A stretch of 64,000 bases of DNA from Amycolatopsis nigrescens CSC17Ta-90 (GCF_000384315.1 NZ_ARVW01000001.1:8415001-8479000), one strand, 5' to 3'; counted from the stretch's first letter, positions 25,801-34,768 are shown. Notes: generated by a model not told the origin, from the letters alone. Program-made: numbers and translations.

Positions 25801-26841
25801 TCAGCCGCGGTTGAGGTCGGCGTAGACCTGCGCCGCGTTCGCCTTGGTGACCAGCTTGGTCGGCAGGGTCTGGGTCTTCTCTGCGGGCTGGCAGTCGACC
25901 AGGATCTTCTTCGCGGTCTCCACCGCCTCCTTGCCACCGGTCGGGTAGAGCAGCGTGGCGGAGAGCCGGTCCGCCTCCACGGCCTTGATCCCGCCGGACT
26001 CGATCGGCAGGCCGTCGATGCCGACGATCTTCAGGTCGTTCTTGCCGGCGTTCTGCGCGGCGATCCTGGCCCCCTCGCCCATCGGGTCGTTGTGCGAGTA
26101 GATGGCCTGGATGTCCGGGTTCGCCTTGATCAGCGCGTCCGCCTGCTGCTGCCCCTTGTCGCGCAGCCAGTCGCCGTCCCCGGTGGCGACGATCTCGATG
26201 TTCTTGCCCTCGATGCCCTGCTTGAAGCCGTCGCTGCGCTCCTTCGCCGGGGTGGACCCGGCCAACCCCTTGAGCTCGGCGATCTTCCCGCCGTTCGGCA
26301 GCAGGGTGTCCGCGAAGAACTGGCCTGCCTGGCGACCGATCTCGACGTTGTCCGCGCCGATGAACGAGGTGTACGCGTCCCCGTCCACCTTGCGGTCCAG
26401 CACCAGCACCGGAATGCCCTTGTCGTAGGCCTTCTTCACCACCGCGGTGAGCGGGGTGGCCTCGTTCGGGCTGATGATCAGCAGGTCGATCTGCTGGGTG
26501 AGGAAGGTGTCCACCTGCTCGACCTGCTTGGAGTTGTCCTGCTGCGCGTCCGCGAAGTTCACCGTGAACTGCGGCACGGCCCCGGCCGCCTTGCGGATGT
26601 CGTCGTCCATCCGCTCGCGGTAGGGCTCCTGCACGTTGGCCTGGCTCATCCCGATGGTGTACTCGCCATCAGGGCCGCCGCAGTCGGCAGGCGCGCCTGG
26701 CTGCCCCGAGCTGGACTGCGGCTGCGAGTTTTCGCTGGTGGTGCCGCAGGCGGCGAGCGCGGACACCGCGAGCAGGGTGCCGGCGGCAAACGCGGTGACC
26801 CTGGTACCTCGACCTGACTTCGCTGTCATCAAACGGGTCAT
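25801..26841 (-). CDS. Sugar ABC transporter substrate-binding lipoprotein
   Basis: This 346-residue protein has a signal peptide ending in a lipobox LAAC, then a Ser/Gln/Pro-rich linker and a periplasmic-binding-protein I domain of the RbsB/XylF type (YTIGMSQANVQEPYRERM, IDLLIISPNEATPL, IYSHNDPMGEGA, KIVGIDGLP). It is anchored outside the membrane, captures a monosaccharide and delivers it to the permease encoded just upstream. Third gene of the ATPase-permease-binding protein operon and convergent with lacI. Confidence 0.93.
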   Translation of the reverse strand: MTRLMTAKSGRGTRVTAFAAGTLLAVSALAACGTTSENSQPQSSSGQPGAPADCGGPDGEYTIGMSQANVQEPYRERMDDDIRKAAGAVPQFTVNFADAQQDNSKQVEQVDTFLTQQIDLLIISPNEATPLTAVVKKAYDKGIPVLVLDRKVDGDAYTSFIGADNVEIGRQAGQFFADTLLPNGGKIAELKGLAGSTPAKERSDGFKQGIEGKNIEIVATGDGDWLRDKGQQQADALIKANPDIQAIYSHNDPMGEGARIAAQNAGKNDLKIVGIDGLPIESGGIKAVEADRLSATLLYPTGGKEAVETAKKILVDCQPAEKTQTLPTKLVTKANAAQVYADLNRG

Positions 26842-26857
26842 GAAACGGTTCCTCTCT

Positions 26858-27910
26858 CTACGAGCTCACCGAAGCCGGGCGAAGACGTTGCAGCCCCGCG
26901 GCGAGGACGATCACCAGACCGATGATCAGCAGTTGGATATTGGAGTCGATGTTGTTCAGCGCCAGGATGTTGCGCAGCACGCCGACCAGCAGCGCGCCCG
27001 CCACCGTGCCGACGACCGAGCCACGACCGCCCATCAGGCTGGTGCCGCCGATCACCACCGCGGCGATCGCATCCAGCTCGTACATCGCGCCGTCGTTCGG
27101 GCCGCCGAAGTTCAGCTGCCCGGCGTGCACGATCCCGGCCAGCGCGGCGAGCAGCCCGCAAACCCCGAAGACGATGATCTTCACCCTGGTCACCGGTACG
27201 CCGGAGAGCCGGGCGGCCTTCTCGTTCCCGCCGATCGCGTAGACGTGCCGGGAGAACGCGCTGACCCGCAGCAGCACCACGGCCAGCGCCGCCACCACGA
27301 TGAAGATCAGCGCCGGGATCGGCACCAACCCGTTGAAGGTCCGCTCACCGAGCAGCGAGAACACCACCGGCGCCTGGCCGGGCGCATCGCCGTAGGTGAT
27401 CGACACGCCCTGACCGCCCGACCAGATCCTGGCCAGGCCGCGGGCGATCTGCATCCCGGCCAGCGTCACGATGAACGCCTGGATGCCGAACTTCGCGCTG
27501 GCCACCCCCTGGAGCAGGCCGAACGCGAGTCCGATCACGAGCACGATCAGCACCACCGGCAGCGCGCCGAGGTCGTTGTCGACCAACAGCACGGCGGCGC
27601 CGACGCTGGCGAGGCCGAGCACCGAGCCGACGGACAGGTCGATCCCGCCGATCAGGATCACCAGCGTCATGCCGACCGCCAGGATGCCGATCTCCGAGAT
27701 CGAGCGCACCACGTTGAACAGGTTGCCGGAGTCGAGGAAGAGCAGCTCGCCGTTCTTGCTCGGCGAGAACACCACCGCCGCGATGAACACCAGCACCAGG
27801 CCGAACAGGCTCTGGAACTTGAACAGGGTGTCCACGAAGACGGTGCCTCTGCTGCCCTTCAGCTCCGGGTCCAGTACCGGCTCGGGCTTGGCCTCGGTCT
27901 GCTCGGTCAT
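26858..27910 (-). CDS. Sugar ABC transporter permease (RbsC-type)
   Basis: This 350-residue protein starts at the ATG at 27910, overlapping the ATPase stop (ATGA). Eight to ten membrane helices, the MTLVILIGGIDLSVGSVLGL segment and AVVIGGTSLMGGRGSVVGT are hallmarks of RbsC/XylH permeases, which form a homodimeric channel for ribose, xylose and related sugars. It is followed at 16 bases by the binding-protein gene. Regulation is shared through the operator-like site before the ATPase gene. Confidence 0.95.
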   Translation of the reverse strand: MTEQTEAKPEPVLDPELKGSRGTVFVDTLFKFQSLFGLVLVFIAAVVFSPSKNGELLFLDSGNLFNVVRSISEIGILAVGMTLVILIGGIDLSVGSVLGLASVGAAVLLVDNDLGALPVVLIVLVIGLAFGLLQGVASAKFGIQAFIVTLAGMQIARGLARIWSGGQGVSITYGDAPGQAPVVFSLLGERTFNGLVPIPALIFIVVAALAVVLLRVSAFSRHVYAIGGNEKAARLSGVPVTRVKIIVFGVCGLLAALAGIVHAGQLNFGGPNDGAMYELDAIAAVVIGGTSLMGGRGSVVGTVAGALLVGVLRNILALNNIDSNIQLLIIGLVIVLAAGLQRLRPASVSS

Positions 27911-29493
27911 CGCGTCTCTCCCCCGGCCAGCTCGCCCATCGAGACCTCGCCCATCGAAGCCGCGAGCAACTCGGCCTCCCCGACCTCTCGAGTGTTCAGT
28001 TCCCGCACGCTCTCCCCGTCCCGCAGTACCACGACCCGGTCGCACACCCCGATCAGCTCGGCCAGTTCGGAGGACGCGACCAGCACGCCGACCCCCTGCG
28101 CCGCGATCTCGCCGAGCAGCCGGTAGATCTCCGCCTTGGCCCCCACGTCCACGCCCCTGGTCGGCTCGTCCAGCAGCAGCAGCGACGGCTCGGTGAGCAG
28201 GTTGCGCCCGAGCACCACCTTCTGCTGGTTCCCGCCGGACAACGCGCCGACCGGGCTGGACAGCGACGCCAGCTTGACCCCGAGCCGCTCGGTGCTCGCC
28301 CGTGCCCGCTTGCGTTCCGCCGTCCTGGACACCAGACCCAGCCTGCCAATTCTGTCCACAATGGATAGAACCGTGTTGGCGAGCACCGAGTGCTCCAGCG
28401 CCAGCCCGGCGATCCGGCGGTCCTCCGGCACGAACGCCATGCCCAGCCGCAGCGCCCGCCGCGGCCCGCGCGGACGCACCGGCCTGCCGTTCAGCTCCAC
28501 CCGGCCGCTCCACCGACCCTTCGCGCCGACCCCGTACAGCGTCTCCAGCAGCTCGGTGCGCCCGGAGCCGAGCAGCCCTGCCAGTCCGACGATCTCGCCC
28601 CGGCCCACCCGCAGGCTGATCCCCGCCGGGTCCCGCCGTCCGGGGCGCGGCCGGCGCAGCCGCAGGGCCAGGTTGTCCACCACCAGCACATCTTCACCGG
28701 CGGTCTGCTCCGGCACCGGTTCGGCGGACTCGGCCTCCGCGCGGAACATCAGGTGCACCGGCCGGCCCACCATCGCCTCCGATGCCTGCGCCGCGGTCAT
28801 CGAGCGCGCGTCGAACTCGGCGACCACGGATCCGTTGCGCAGCACCGTCGCCCGGTCCGCGATCCGGCCGATCTCGGCCATCCGGTGCGAGATGTAGACC
28901 ATGCCCGCCCCGGTCCGGCGCAGTTCGCCGATCACCCGGAACAGCTGGTCCACCTCGTGCGAGGACAACGCGGAGGTCGGCTCGTCCATGATCAGGATGC
29001 GGGCGTCCAGCGACAGCGCCTTCGCGATGGTGACCAGCTGCTGCTCACCGGTCCGCAGCTGTTCCACCGGCCGGCGACCGTCCAACGGCACGCCGATCCG
29101 CGCCAGCAGCTCGGCGGTCAGCGTGGTCATCCGCCGCCGGTCCACGGTGCCGGCGCGGGTCCTCGGCTCGCGTCCGAGGTAGATGTTCTCCGCCACGGAC
29201 AGCGCGGGCACCAGGTCCAGCTCCTGGTGGATCATCGCGATACCGGCGCGCTGGGCGTCCGCCGGGCCGGCGAACCTGGCCGGCTCGCCCTCGATCTCGA
29301 TCCGCCCCTGGAACCCGCGCACCTCGCCGGAGAGCACCTTCATCAAAGTGGACTTGCCGGCGCCGTTCTCCCCGAGCAGCGCGTGCACCTCACCGGCGCG
29401 CACCGCGAAGTCGACGCCCGAGACGGCCTGCACCCCACCGTAGGACTTGCTGACACCGATCATGCTGACCAGCGCCGCGGCACTGTGGTCCAT
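27907..29493 (-). CDS. Sugar ABC transporter ATPase, duplicated domain (RbsA-type)
   Basis: This 528-residue protein has two ABC domains. The first has a canonical Walker A (LLGENGAGKSTLM) and Walker B (LIMDEPTSAL). The second has a divergent Walker A (LAGLLGSGRTELLE) and signature LSGGNQQKVVLGRNL, the normal condition in RbsA/XylG/MglA. It energises the permease and binding protein encoded downstream. First gene of the operon; a LacI-type operator-like motif lies at 29510-29523, 17 bases before the start codon. Confidence 0.95.
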   Translation of the reverse strand: MDHSAAALVSMIGVSKSYGGVQAVSGVDFAVRAGEVHALLGENGAGKSTLMKVLSGEVRGFQGRIEIEGEPARFAGPADAQRAGIAMIHQELDLVPALSVAENIYLGREPRTRAGTVDRRRMTTLTAELLARIGVPLDGRRPVEQLRTGEQQLVTIAKALSLDARILIMDEPTSALSSHEVDQLFRVIGELRRTGAGMVYISHRMAEIGRIADRATVLRNGSVVAEFDARSMTAAQASEAMVGRPVHLMFRAEAESAEPVPEQTAGEDVLVVDNLALRLRRPRPGRRDPAGISLRVGRGEIVGLAGLLGSGRTELLETLYGVGAKGRWSGRVELNGRPVRPRGPRRALRLGMAFVPEDRRIAGLALEHSVLANTVLSIVDRIGRLGLVSRTAERKRARASTERLGVKLASLSSPVGALSGGNQQKVVLGRNLLTEPSLLLLDEPTRGVDVGAKAEIYRLLGEIAAQGVGVLVASSELAELIGVCDRVVVLRDGESVRELNTREVGEAELLAASMGEVSMGELAGGETR

Positions 29494-29509
29494 CTGGCCC
29501 CACCCATGA

Positions 29510-29523
29510 GAAATCGATTACCC
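29510..29523 (-). promoter_or_regulatory. Putative LacI operator upstream of the sugar ABC operon
   Basis: On the minus strand the sequence reads GGGTAATCGATTTC, with the palindromic core AATCGATT. It matches the site at 24686-24699 before the isomerase-kinase operon and lies very close to the ATPase start, where a bound repressor would block transcription or the start region. Confidence 0.68.
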
Positions 29524-29559
29524 GACGAAGTTAGAGTCACCCGGCGGGGGTGTCAAGCG

Positions 29560-30144
29560 TCACCCCGGCCGCGGCGATTTCAGCAACGCACGTCCTCGCG
29601 GCGACAACTGGTAACCGACCTCCAGGCTTTCGGTGAGCCCCAGCTCCTTGAGCTTGCGCACGTCCGCCTTGAACGCGGCCGTCGGCCTGCCGGACGAACC
29701 GGCCAGCTCGGCCGCGCGAACGCCGGGCCGGGACGCGATCACCCGCAGCACCTCGCCGGTCCACGGGCCGTGCCTGCTGGCCCTGTCCAACCTGGCCAGT
29801 GCGGCGCGCAGCTCGGCGAGCTCCGCCCCGCGCGCCGGCGTCGCCCTCAGCGCCACCCGCGGATCGGCACCGGCCGGCGCGAGCCCGATCCGGTACACCA
29901 CCCCGTCGGTACCCCGCCGGTCCAGTTCCGCGCGCAGTTCGGCGGCCGAAGCGTGCCCGGCGAGCCTGGCTTCGGCGTCCGAGACTTCGGCCGGGTCGAC
30001 GGGGTCCACCGAGTCGATCCGCAGCACCCCGATCGCGGTCCGCAGGCTGCCCCCGGCGCGCACGGTCGGCCGTCGCCACCGCCGGAACGCGAGCGTCACC
30101 TCGCCGTCGGCGATCTTGTCCAGCACCGCGCGCCCGATCAGCAT
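29560..30144 (-). CDS. ASCH-like domain plus winged-helix protein
   Basis: This 194-residue protein starts at the ATG at 30144 with GAGGGGCGGAG upstream. The N-terminal 90 residues (MLIGRAVLDKIADGEVTLAFRR first, then GVLRIDSV) resemble an ASCH/PUA-like nucleic-acid-binding domain. The C-terminal 80 residues (GEVLRVIASRPGVRAAELAG, then a KADVRKLKELGLTESLEVGY wing) form a winged helix. A role in RNA- or DNA-dependent regulation is likely. It lies downstream of the glycosyltransferase gene at a 58-base distance. Assignment rests on motif style only. Confidence 0.65.
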   Translation of the reverse strand: MLIGRAVLDKIADGEVTLAFRRWRRPTVRAGGSLRTAIGVLRIDSVDPVDPAEVSDAEARLAGHASAAELRAELDRRGTDGVVYRIGLAPAGADPRVALRATPARGAELAELRAALARLDRASRHGPWTGEVLRVIASRPGVRAAELAGSSGRPTAAFKADVRKLKELGLTESLEVGYQLSPRGRALLKSPRPG

Positions 30145-30202
30145 CTCCGCCCCTCTCCCGCCGGGCAGCAGTATCCCACCGAAAACGCGCGGCGGCCCGC
30201 GG

Positions 30203-31387
30203 TCAGGACACGACCAGCGGTTCCTGGTCGAGCACGAGTCCGGCGAACCCAGCGGCCACCTCGGCCGGACTGGGCTGCGCCTCGATCTCCGCCGCCAGCT
30301 CCCCCGCCCGCGCCCGGTAGGCACCGTCCTCGAGCAGCTCCCGTACCGCGTCCAGCACCGCGTCGCCGGTCGCCTCTGGCGCTTCGATGGACAGCCCGGC
30401 GCCGGACGCGACCAGCCGTCCGGTGTTGAACCGATGGTCCGGCAACAGCGGCACGGCCAGTTGCGGCAGCCCGTTGAGCAGCCCGGACATGATGGTGCCG
30501 GCCCCGCCGTGCCCGACCACCACGTCGCAGCTCGCGAGCAGTTCGGACAGGCGCACGGACTCGGCGACGACCACACCGCCTGGCATCGGCCCGAGCAGCC
30601 CGGCCTGGTCCGCGGCCACCGCGACCACCGGTTCCATCCCGGCCGACGCGAGCGCGGCCGCGAGTCGGGCCAGCGGCACCCTGGCCGGGTCGATCCGACC
30701 GACCGTGGTGCCCCAGGTGAGGCACACGCGCGGCCGTTTCCCCTTGCGCAGCAAGGACTTCGGCACGTCACCGGTGTGCACCCCGTGATAGGGCACATAC
30801 CGGATCGGCTGCCGCCTGCCCGGCACCGGCAGCCGCATGCTCGGCGGGCAGGGGTCGATGGTGGCGGTGCCGAGCAGCTCGAAGGAGCCGGCACCGAGCC
30901 GGTCCGCGATCGGCGTCAGCGCGGCCAGTTCGGCGGCCCGCACGGCCTCCTTCACCGACAGGAAACCCATGACGTCGGCGAACCACGGGTGGCGCAGCAC
31001 CGGGACACCGAGCGCGGCACCGACCAGCATCCCCGCGTAGGCGGAGGGATCGCTGATGATCACGTCCGGCCGCCACCCGCGCGCGTGCGCGAGCAGGTCG
31101 TCGGCCATCGCGTCGGCAAGCCCGCTGAAGATCTCAACCGAGCGCGGCACCCCTGGCGGGCCCGCCGGTCCGGTGTGCTCACCCGCGACCAGTGCCTGGA
31201 ACCGCGCCAGCGAGCCGGCATCGGTGCCGACCGCGGTCACCGGCAGCCCCGATCCGGCCGCCTCGTCCCGGATCGGCGGGGGCACCGCGATCCCGACCTG
31301 GTGCCCGGCCGCGCGCAGCGCCCAGGCCAGCGGGATCATCTGGTTGACGTGCGTCGGCCATGCCCAGGCCGTGCACAGGACTCGCAT
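30203..31387 (-). CDS. Glycosyltransferase family 1 (EryCIII/DesVII-like, natural-product type)
   Basis: This 394-residue protein begins MRVLCTAWAWPTHVNQMIPL then AWALRAAGHQV, the acceptor-domain N-terminus typical of antibiotic deoxysugar transferases of the EryCIII and DesVII group. The nucleotide-sugar domain has VVVGHGGAGTIMSGLLNGLPQL, the GT1 motif with the HGGAGT diphosphate loop. It should transfer an activated sugar to a small aglycone. It is divergent from a luciferase-like monooxygenase and SDR pair. No deoxysugar-synthesis genes are visible within the window, so its sugar and acceptor are unknown. It lies 10 kb from the polyketide cluster. Confidence 0.85.
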   Translation of the reverse strand: MRVLCTAWAWPTHVNQMIPLAWALRAAGHQVGIAVPPPIRDEAAGSGLPVTAVGTDAGSLARFQALVAGEHTGPAGPPGVPRSVEIFSGLADAMADDLLAHARGWRPDVIISDPSAYAGMLVGAALGVPVLRHPWFADVMGFLSVKEAVRAAELAALTPIADRLGAGSFELLGTATIDPCPPSMRLPVPGRRQPIRYVPYHGVHTGDVPKSLLRKGKRPRVCLTWGTTVGRIDPARVPLARLAAALASAGMEPVVAVAADQAGLLGPMPGGVVVAESVRLSELLASCDVVVGHGGAGTIMSGLLNGLPQLAVPLLPDHRFNTGRLVASGAGLSIEAPEATGDAVLDAVRELLEDGAYRARAGELAAEIEAQPSPAEVAAGFAGLVLDQEPLVVS

Positions 31388-31549
31388 GGTGCCGCTCCCT
31401 TCCGCGGCGACCAGCCCGTCATCCGCGGACGCCGAAGCTAGGCCACCCCGGTGGAGCGGCGCTCAAGCCCGGCCGAGTCTTCCTTGAGCGGCCGTCGAGC
31501 GGGCCCGCGCACGGTGGGCGGCACACCATTCACCACGGAGAGGAACGCG

Positions 31550-32425
31550 ATGGACGTCGGCGTGGGCCTGCCAACCATGATCGCCGGAACGCACCGGCGC
31601 GCCCTGATCGACTGGGCGGTCGCCGCCGACCAGGCCGGGTTCTCCACCCTCGCGGTGCTCGACCGGCTCGTCTACGACTGCTGGGAACCGCTGGTGACCT
31701 TGGGTGTCGCCGCGGCGGTGACCGAGCGGATCAACCTGCTCAGCTCGGTGCTGCTGGCGCCCTACCGCACCGATACCGCGGTACTGGCCAAGCAGGCGGC
31801 GACGGTGAACCTCGCCTCGGCAGGGCGGCTCACCCTCGGCATGGCCGTCGGGCTGCGCGAAGACGACTACGACGCCACCGGAGCGTCCTACCCGGACCGC
31901 GGCAGGCGGCTGGACGAGATGACCCGCCGGATGACCGCCATCTGGGCCGGCGAACGGGTGACGGACTCGCCGCAGCCGATCGGGCCGATGCTGGCCCCCG
32001 CACTCGCGTTCGGTGGCCAGTCGGAGCCGGCCGTGCGCCGGGCGGCCCGGCTCGGCCGGTCGTGGATCGCCGGTGGCACCTCGCCGATGCGGTACGCGAA
32101 GACCCTGGCCTGGGCGCGTGAGGTGTGGGAGGCGGACGGCCGCACCGAAGAACCGCGCAACATCGCGCTCTGCTACTACGCGGTGGGCGAAGGCGCCGAA
32201 GAACGCGTACGCGACTATCTCGGCCCTTACTACTCGTTCGTCGGCGAAGGTTTCGCTTCACGGGTGATCAGCCAGGCGGTGACCAGCACCGACGGCCTGC
32301 GCGCCGCGGTGGACCGTTACCGGGAAGCCGGTTGTGACGAGGTGCTGTTCTTCCCCTGCGCCAACGAACTCGGCCAACTGGAGGCACTGGCCGAAGCGGC
32401 GGCTCCGAGCCCGGCGGGGGTGTGA
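31550..32425 (+). CDS. Luciferase-like (F420- or FMN-dependent) monooxygenase family protein
   Basis: This 291-residue protein starts at the ATG at 31550 with GAGAGGAACGCG upstream. The TIM-barrel pattern of the bacterial luciferase-like family is clear: DVGVGLPTM, LAVLDRLVYDCWEPLVTLGVAAAVT, INLLSSVL, RLTLGMAVGLREDDY and LAFGGQSEPAVRRAARLG. In actinobacteria many members use F420 instead of FMN. Substrate unknown. It is directly followed by an SDR gene (1-base gap), so both are likely co-transcribed and work on the same compound. Divergent from the glycosyltransferase across 160 bases. Confidence 0.85.
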   Translation: MDVGVGLPTMIAGTHRRALIDWAVAADQAGFSTLAVLDRLVYDCWEPLVTLGVAAAVTERINLLSSVLLAPYRTDTAVLAKQAATVNLASAGRLTLGMAVGLREDDYDATGASYPDRGRRLDEMTRRMTAIWAGERVTDSPQPIGPMLAPALAFGGQSEPAVRRAARLGRSWIAGGTSPMRYAKTLAWAREVWEADGRTEEPRNIALCYYAVGEGAEERVRDYLGPYYSFVGEGFASRVISQAVTSTDGLRAAVDRYREAGCDEVLFFPCANELGQLEALAEAAAPSPAGV

Positions 32426-32426
32426 C

Positions 32427-33107
32427 ATGGCCATCCGGCGCGTTCTGGTGACCGGTGCGGCGGGCGGACTGGGCGCCGCCGTCGCCTCCCTGCTGGCTCA
32501 GCGCGGTCATCCGGTCGTGCTCGGCGGCCGTGACAAGGACGCGCTGGGCGCGCTGGCCGAACGGATCGGCCCGCCGGCCACACCGGTGCCGCTGGACGTG
32601 GCGGACGAGGAATCGGTCCGTTCCGCGCCCGGCCTCTCGGAGATCGACATCCTGGTGAACTGCGCCGGCGTGCTCACCAGCGGCCGCACCGAACCGTCCA
32701 CTTTGGATCTAGAACTGGCCGAGCAGGAGTTGCGCACCAACGCACTGGGTGCTTGGCGAGTGGCGCAGGCAGTGCTGCCCGGCATGGTGGCCAGGGGCTG
32801 GGGCCGGATCGTGAACGTCTCCAGCGGCACCGCCTCCTTCCGGCACGGCCTGTTCGCCGGCGCCTCCGGCTACACGGTGTCCAAAGTGGCCCTGAACGCG
32901 ATCACCGTGCTGCTGGCCGGCGAGACCCGCGACTCCGGCGTGCTCGTCAACGCGGTCAACCCCGGCCGGATCAAGACGAAGATGATGCCGATGGCCGAAC
33001 GCTCCCCCGAACAAGCCGCTCCGGCCGTCTGCTGGGCCGCCACCCTACCCGACGACGGCCCGACCGGCCGCTTCTTCGCCGCCCCGGACGCCGAACTCGA
33101 CTGGTGA
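32427..33107 (+). CDS. Short-chain dehydrogenase/reductase
   Basis: This 226-residue protein has the Rossmann motif VLVTGAAGGLGAAV (TGxxxGxG), the NAG strand LVNCAGVL, the catalytic Ser in NVSSGTASF and the YxxxK in GYTVSKVALN. It is a classical SDR and should reduce a ketone or oxidise an alcohol with NAD(P). Start ATG at 32427, immediately after the luciferase-like gene stop. It is followed by a dispersed hairpin that probably ends the operon. Confidence 0.92.
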   Translation: MAIRRVLVTGAAGGLGAAVASLLAQRGHPVVLGGRDKDALGALAERIGPPATPVPLDVADEESVRSAPGLSEIDILVNCAGVLTSGRTEPSTLDLELAEQELRTNALGAWRVAQAVLPGMVARGWGRIVNVSSGTASFRHGLFAGASGYTVSKVALNAITVLLAGETRDSGVLVNAVNPGRIKTKMMPMAERSPEQAAPAVCWAATLPDDGPTGRFFAAPDAELDW

Positions 33108-33110
33108 CCT

Positions 33111-33152
33111 CGTGAGTGAAAAGCGTTGCCCGGACAACACTTTTCACTCACG
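33111..33152. repeat. Dispersed hairpin repeat, copy 2 of 4 (terminator-like)
   Basis: The same element as at 25745, with one mismatched pair (GCGTTG in the left arm against CAACAC). It begins 4 bases after the SDR stop and ends 18 bases before the phosphotransferase start. Here it lies between two genes of the same strand, so it may end the first transcript. Confidence 0.8.
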
Positions 33153-33169
33153 ACTGGCACCATCGTGCC

Positions 33170-34057
33170 GTGACGACAAACCTCACTGCATCGGGTGACG
33201 TGCTGACGGCGGCGGCGCAGGTGGCGGGACTGTCGACGGCGGGCGCCGAGTTGATCCGCGACGGGTCCAACGCGCTGTATCGGCTGTCCGGGGAAGTCGT
33301 CGCCAGGGTCGGCAGTCCTGGTACTGCGGACACGGCGCGTCGCGAAGTGCGGCTCTCACATTGGCTCGCCGAGAGCGGAGTGCCGGTGGTCCAGGCGTTG
33401 GCCGAGCTGCCACAGCCGGTCGTCGTGCACGACCGGCCGGTCACCTGGTGGCGACTGCTGCCAGCGCACAGACCGGCCACTCCCGCAGAACTGGCCGCCG
33501 TACTGCGGACCTTCCACGCACTGCCGACGCCGCCTGAGGTGAAACTGCCCTTCCATGCCCCCTTTCTCCGGCTCGACGAGCGCATCGCCGTAGCCTCGGG
33601 GCTGACCGGCGAAAACCGCTCTTGGCTCGTAGCTCGGCTCGCCGAGTTACGAGAACAGTACGAACGGCTTTCCACCGATCGGCCCCGGCAGCTGATCCAC
33701 GGCGACGCCTGGCAGGGGAACGTCGCGGTGCCCGGGTCCGGTCCGCCGATCCTGCTCGATCTGGAAAAGGTCGCACTGGGCCATCCCGAATGGGACCTCG
33801 CCCAGATCGCCGTGGACTACACCGACTTCTCCCGGCTGACGGCCGAGGACTACCGGTCCTTCGTGGACGCGTACGGCGGCCACGACCTCACCAAGACCGC
33901 CGGCTACCGGACCTATGCCGATATTCAGGCGTTTCGCTGGCTGGGTTTCCTCCTCGGCAAATCCGGTTCGAGCGCCGCCGTGCAGCGAGAGATTCAGCAT
34001 CGCATCGCCTGCTTGCGTGGCGAGATTCCACGCCCATGGGCCTGGACGGCATTCTGA
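33170..34057 (+). CDS. Aminoglycoside phosphotransferase (APH)-family kinase
   Basis: This 295-residue protein uses the GTG at 33170; an ATG 54 bases earlier lies inside the hairpin repeat and is rejected. LIHGDAWQGNV carries the Brenner-type catalytic HGDxxxxN motif and LLDLEKVALGHPEWDL the metal-binding Asp. The family phosphorylates aminoglycosides, choline, homoserine or similar small alcohols. Actinobacterial genomes hold many members without a known resistance role, and nothing here points to a specific drug. Confidence 0.82.
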   Translation: MTTNLTASGDVLTAAAQVAGLSTAGAELIRDGSNALYRLSGEVVARVGSPGTADTARREVRLSHWLAESGVPVVQALAELPQPVVVHDRPVTWWRLLPAHRPATPAELAAVLRTFHALPTPPEVKLPFHAPFLRLDERIAVASGLTGENRSWLVARLAELREQYERLSTDRPRQLIHGDAWQGNVAVPGSGPPILLDLEKVALGHPEWDLAQIAVDYTDFSRLTAEDYRSFVDAYGGHDLTKTAGYRTYADIQAFRWLGFLLGKSGSSAAVQREIQHRIACLRGEIPRPWAWTAF

Positions 34058-34077
34058 CCGGCGGCGTCAAGAGCAGC

Positions 34078-34098
34078 GCCGTATAGGACGTTATACGC
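34078..34098. repeat. Palindromic element, copy 2 of 2, between convergent genes
   Basis: It matches 558-578 except for one base in the spacer, with arms CGTATA and TATACG. It lies 21 bases after the phosphotransferase stop and 62 bases before the end of the convergent SRPBCC gene. Probable terminator or small dispersed element. Confidence 0.6.
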
Positions 34099-34159
34099 AA
34101 GTGTGTGCGGAAATCGAGAGCCCGATTGCGTTCCCACCCCTCGGGGAACTCGCGGCGGT

Positions 34160-34648
34160 TCACCGGCGGTAGCCCGCGATGGGCCGGCCGGCGCCGGTGG
34201 TGATCAGCTGCGGCAGGCTCTCAGTGACGAAGAAGGTCCAGGCGCGCGAGCACGCTTCGAAGCAGGCGGATTCCGCCGCGGTGAGGCCGACGTGGGTGAA
34301 ATGCACCGTCGTGCCCTGCGCGTCGGTGGTGATGTCGAAGACGACGTCGGTGTCGGTCCACTCGTCACTGTCGTCGGTGGAGACGGAGTCCACGACGTGC
34401 CAGACCATCCGCCGGCCGGGCACGACCTCGGTGAGCTGGCACCGGACGAACCGGAAGCCCTCCTTGGCTCGGGCGGTCTCACCGGCGTATTCGCTGTCGT
34501 CGGTGAAGACGAACTCGTCGTGCAGGTCAGCGGAGTGGCCGATGAGGTTCTCGCTCCACCAGCCGCGCACGTCGGTGACGGCCGCGAAGACCTCCTCCGG
34601 CGACCGGTCGATGGTCATGGTGGCGGTCAGGTGCCCGGTGTTCGACAT
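34160..34648 (-). CDS. SRPBCC / AHSA1-like protein
   Basis: This 162-residue protein (start ATG at 34648) shows the START/SRPBCC fold of the AHSA1 group: MTIDRSPEEVFAAVTDVRGWW at the N-terminus, GFRFVRCQLTEVVPGRRMVW in the middle and a long C-terminal helix (ESACFEACSRAWTFFVTESL). These proteins bind a hydrophobic ligand or act as co-chaperones. It follows the YCII-family gene on the same strand (120-base gap). Together these are the kind of small stress-associated proteins often encoded near ECF sigma factors, but no sigma factor is present. Confidence 0.8.
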   Translation of the reverse strand: MSNTGHLTATMTIDRSPEEVFAAVTDVRGWWSENLIGHSADLHDEFVFTDDSEYAGETARAKEGFRFVRCQLTEVVPGRRMVWHVVDSVSTDDSDEWTDTDVVFDITTDAQGTTVHFTHVGLTAAESACFEACSRAWTFFVTESLPQLITTGAGRPIAGYRR

Positions 34649-34768
34649 CGTTCTTGCCTCTCTCTCGGTGGGTTTTGCCCACCGACGAAAGAGGCCGCCC
34701 TGGATCGACATCGGCACCGAAGAAACTCGAAAAAAGTTCGACGGCGCTGGTCAGAGACTCAGCGACGG

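Noticed and set aside
33116..33169. Upstream ATG extension of the APH-family gene
   Set aside because: The extension is encoded by the dispersed hairpin repeat; the GTG at 33170 gives the normal N-terminus.
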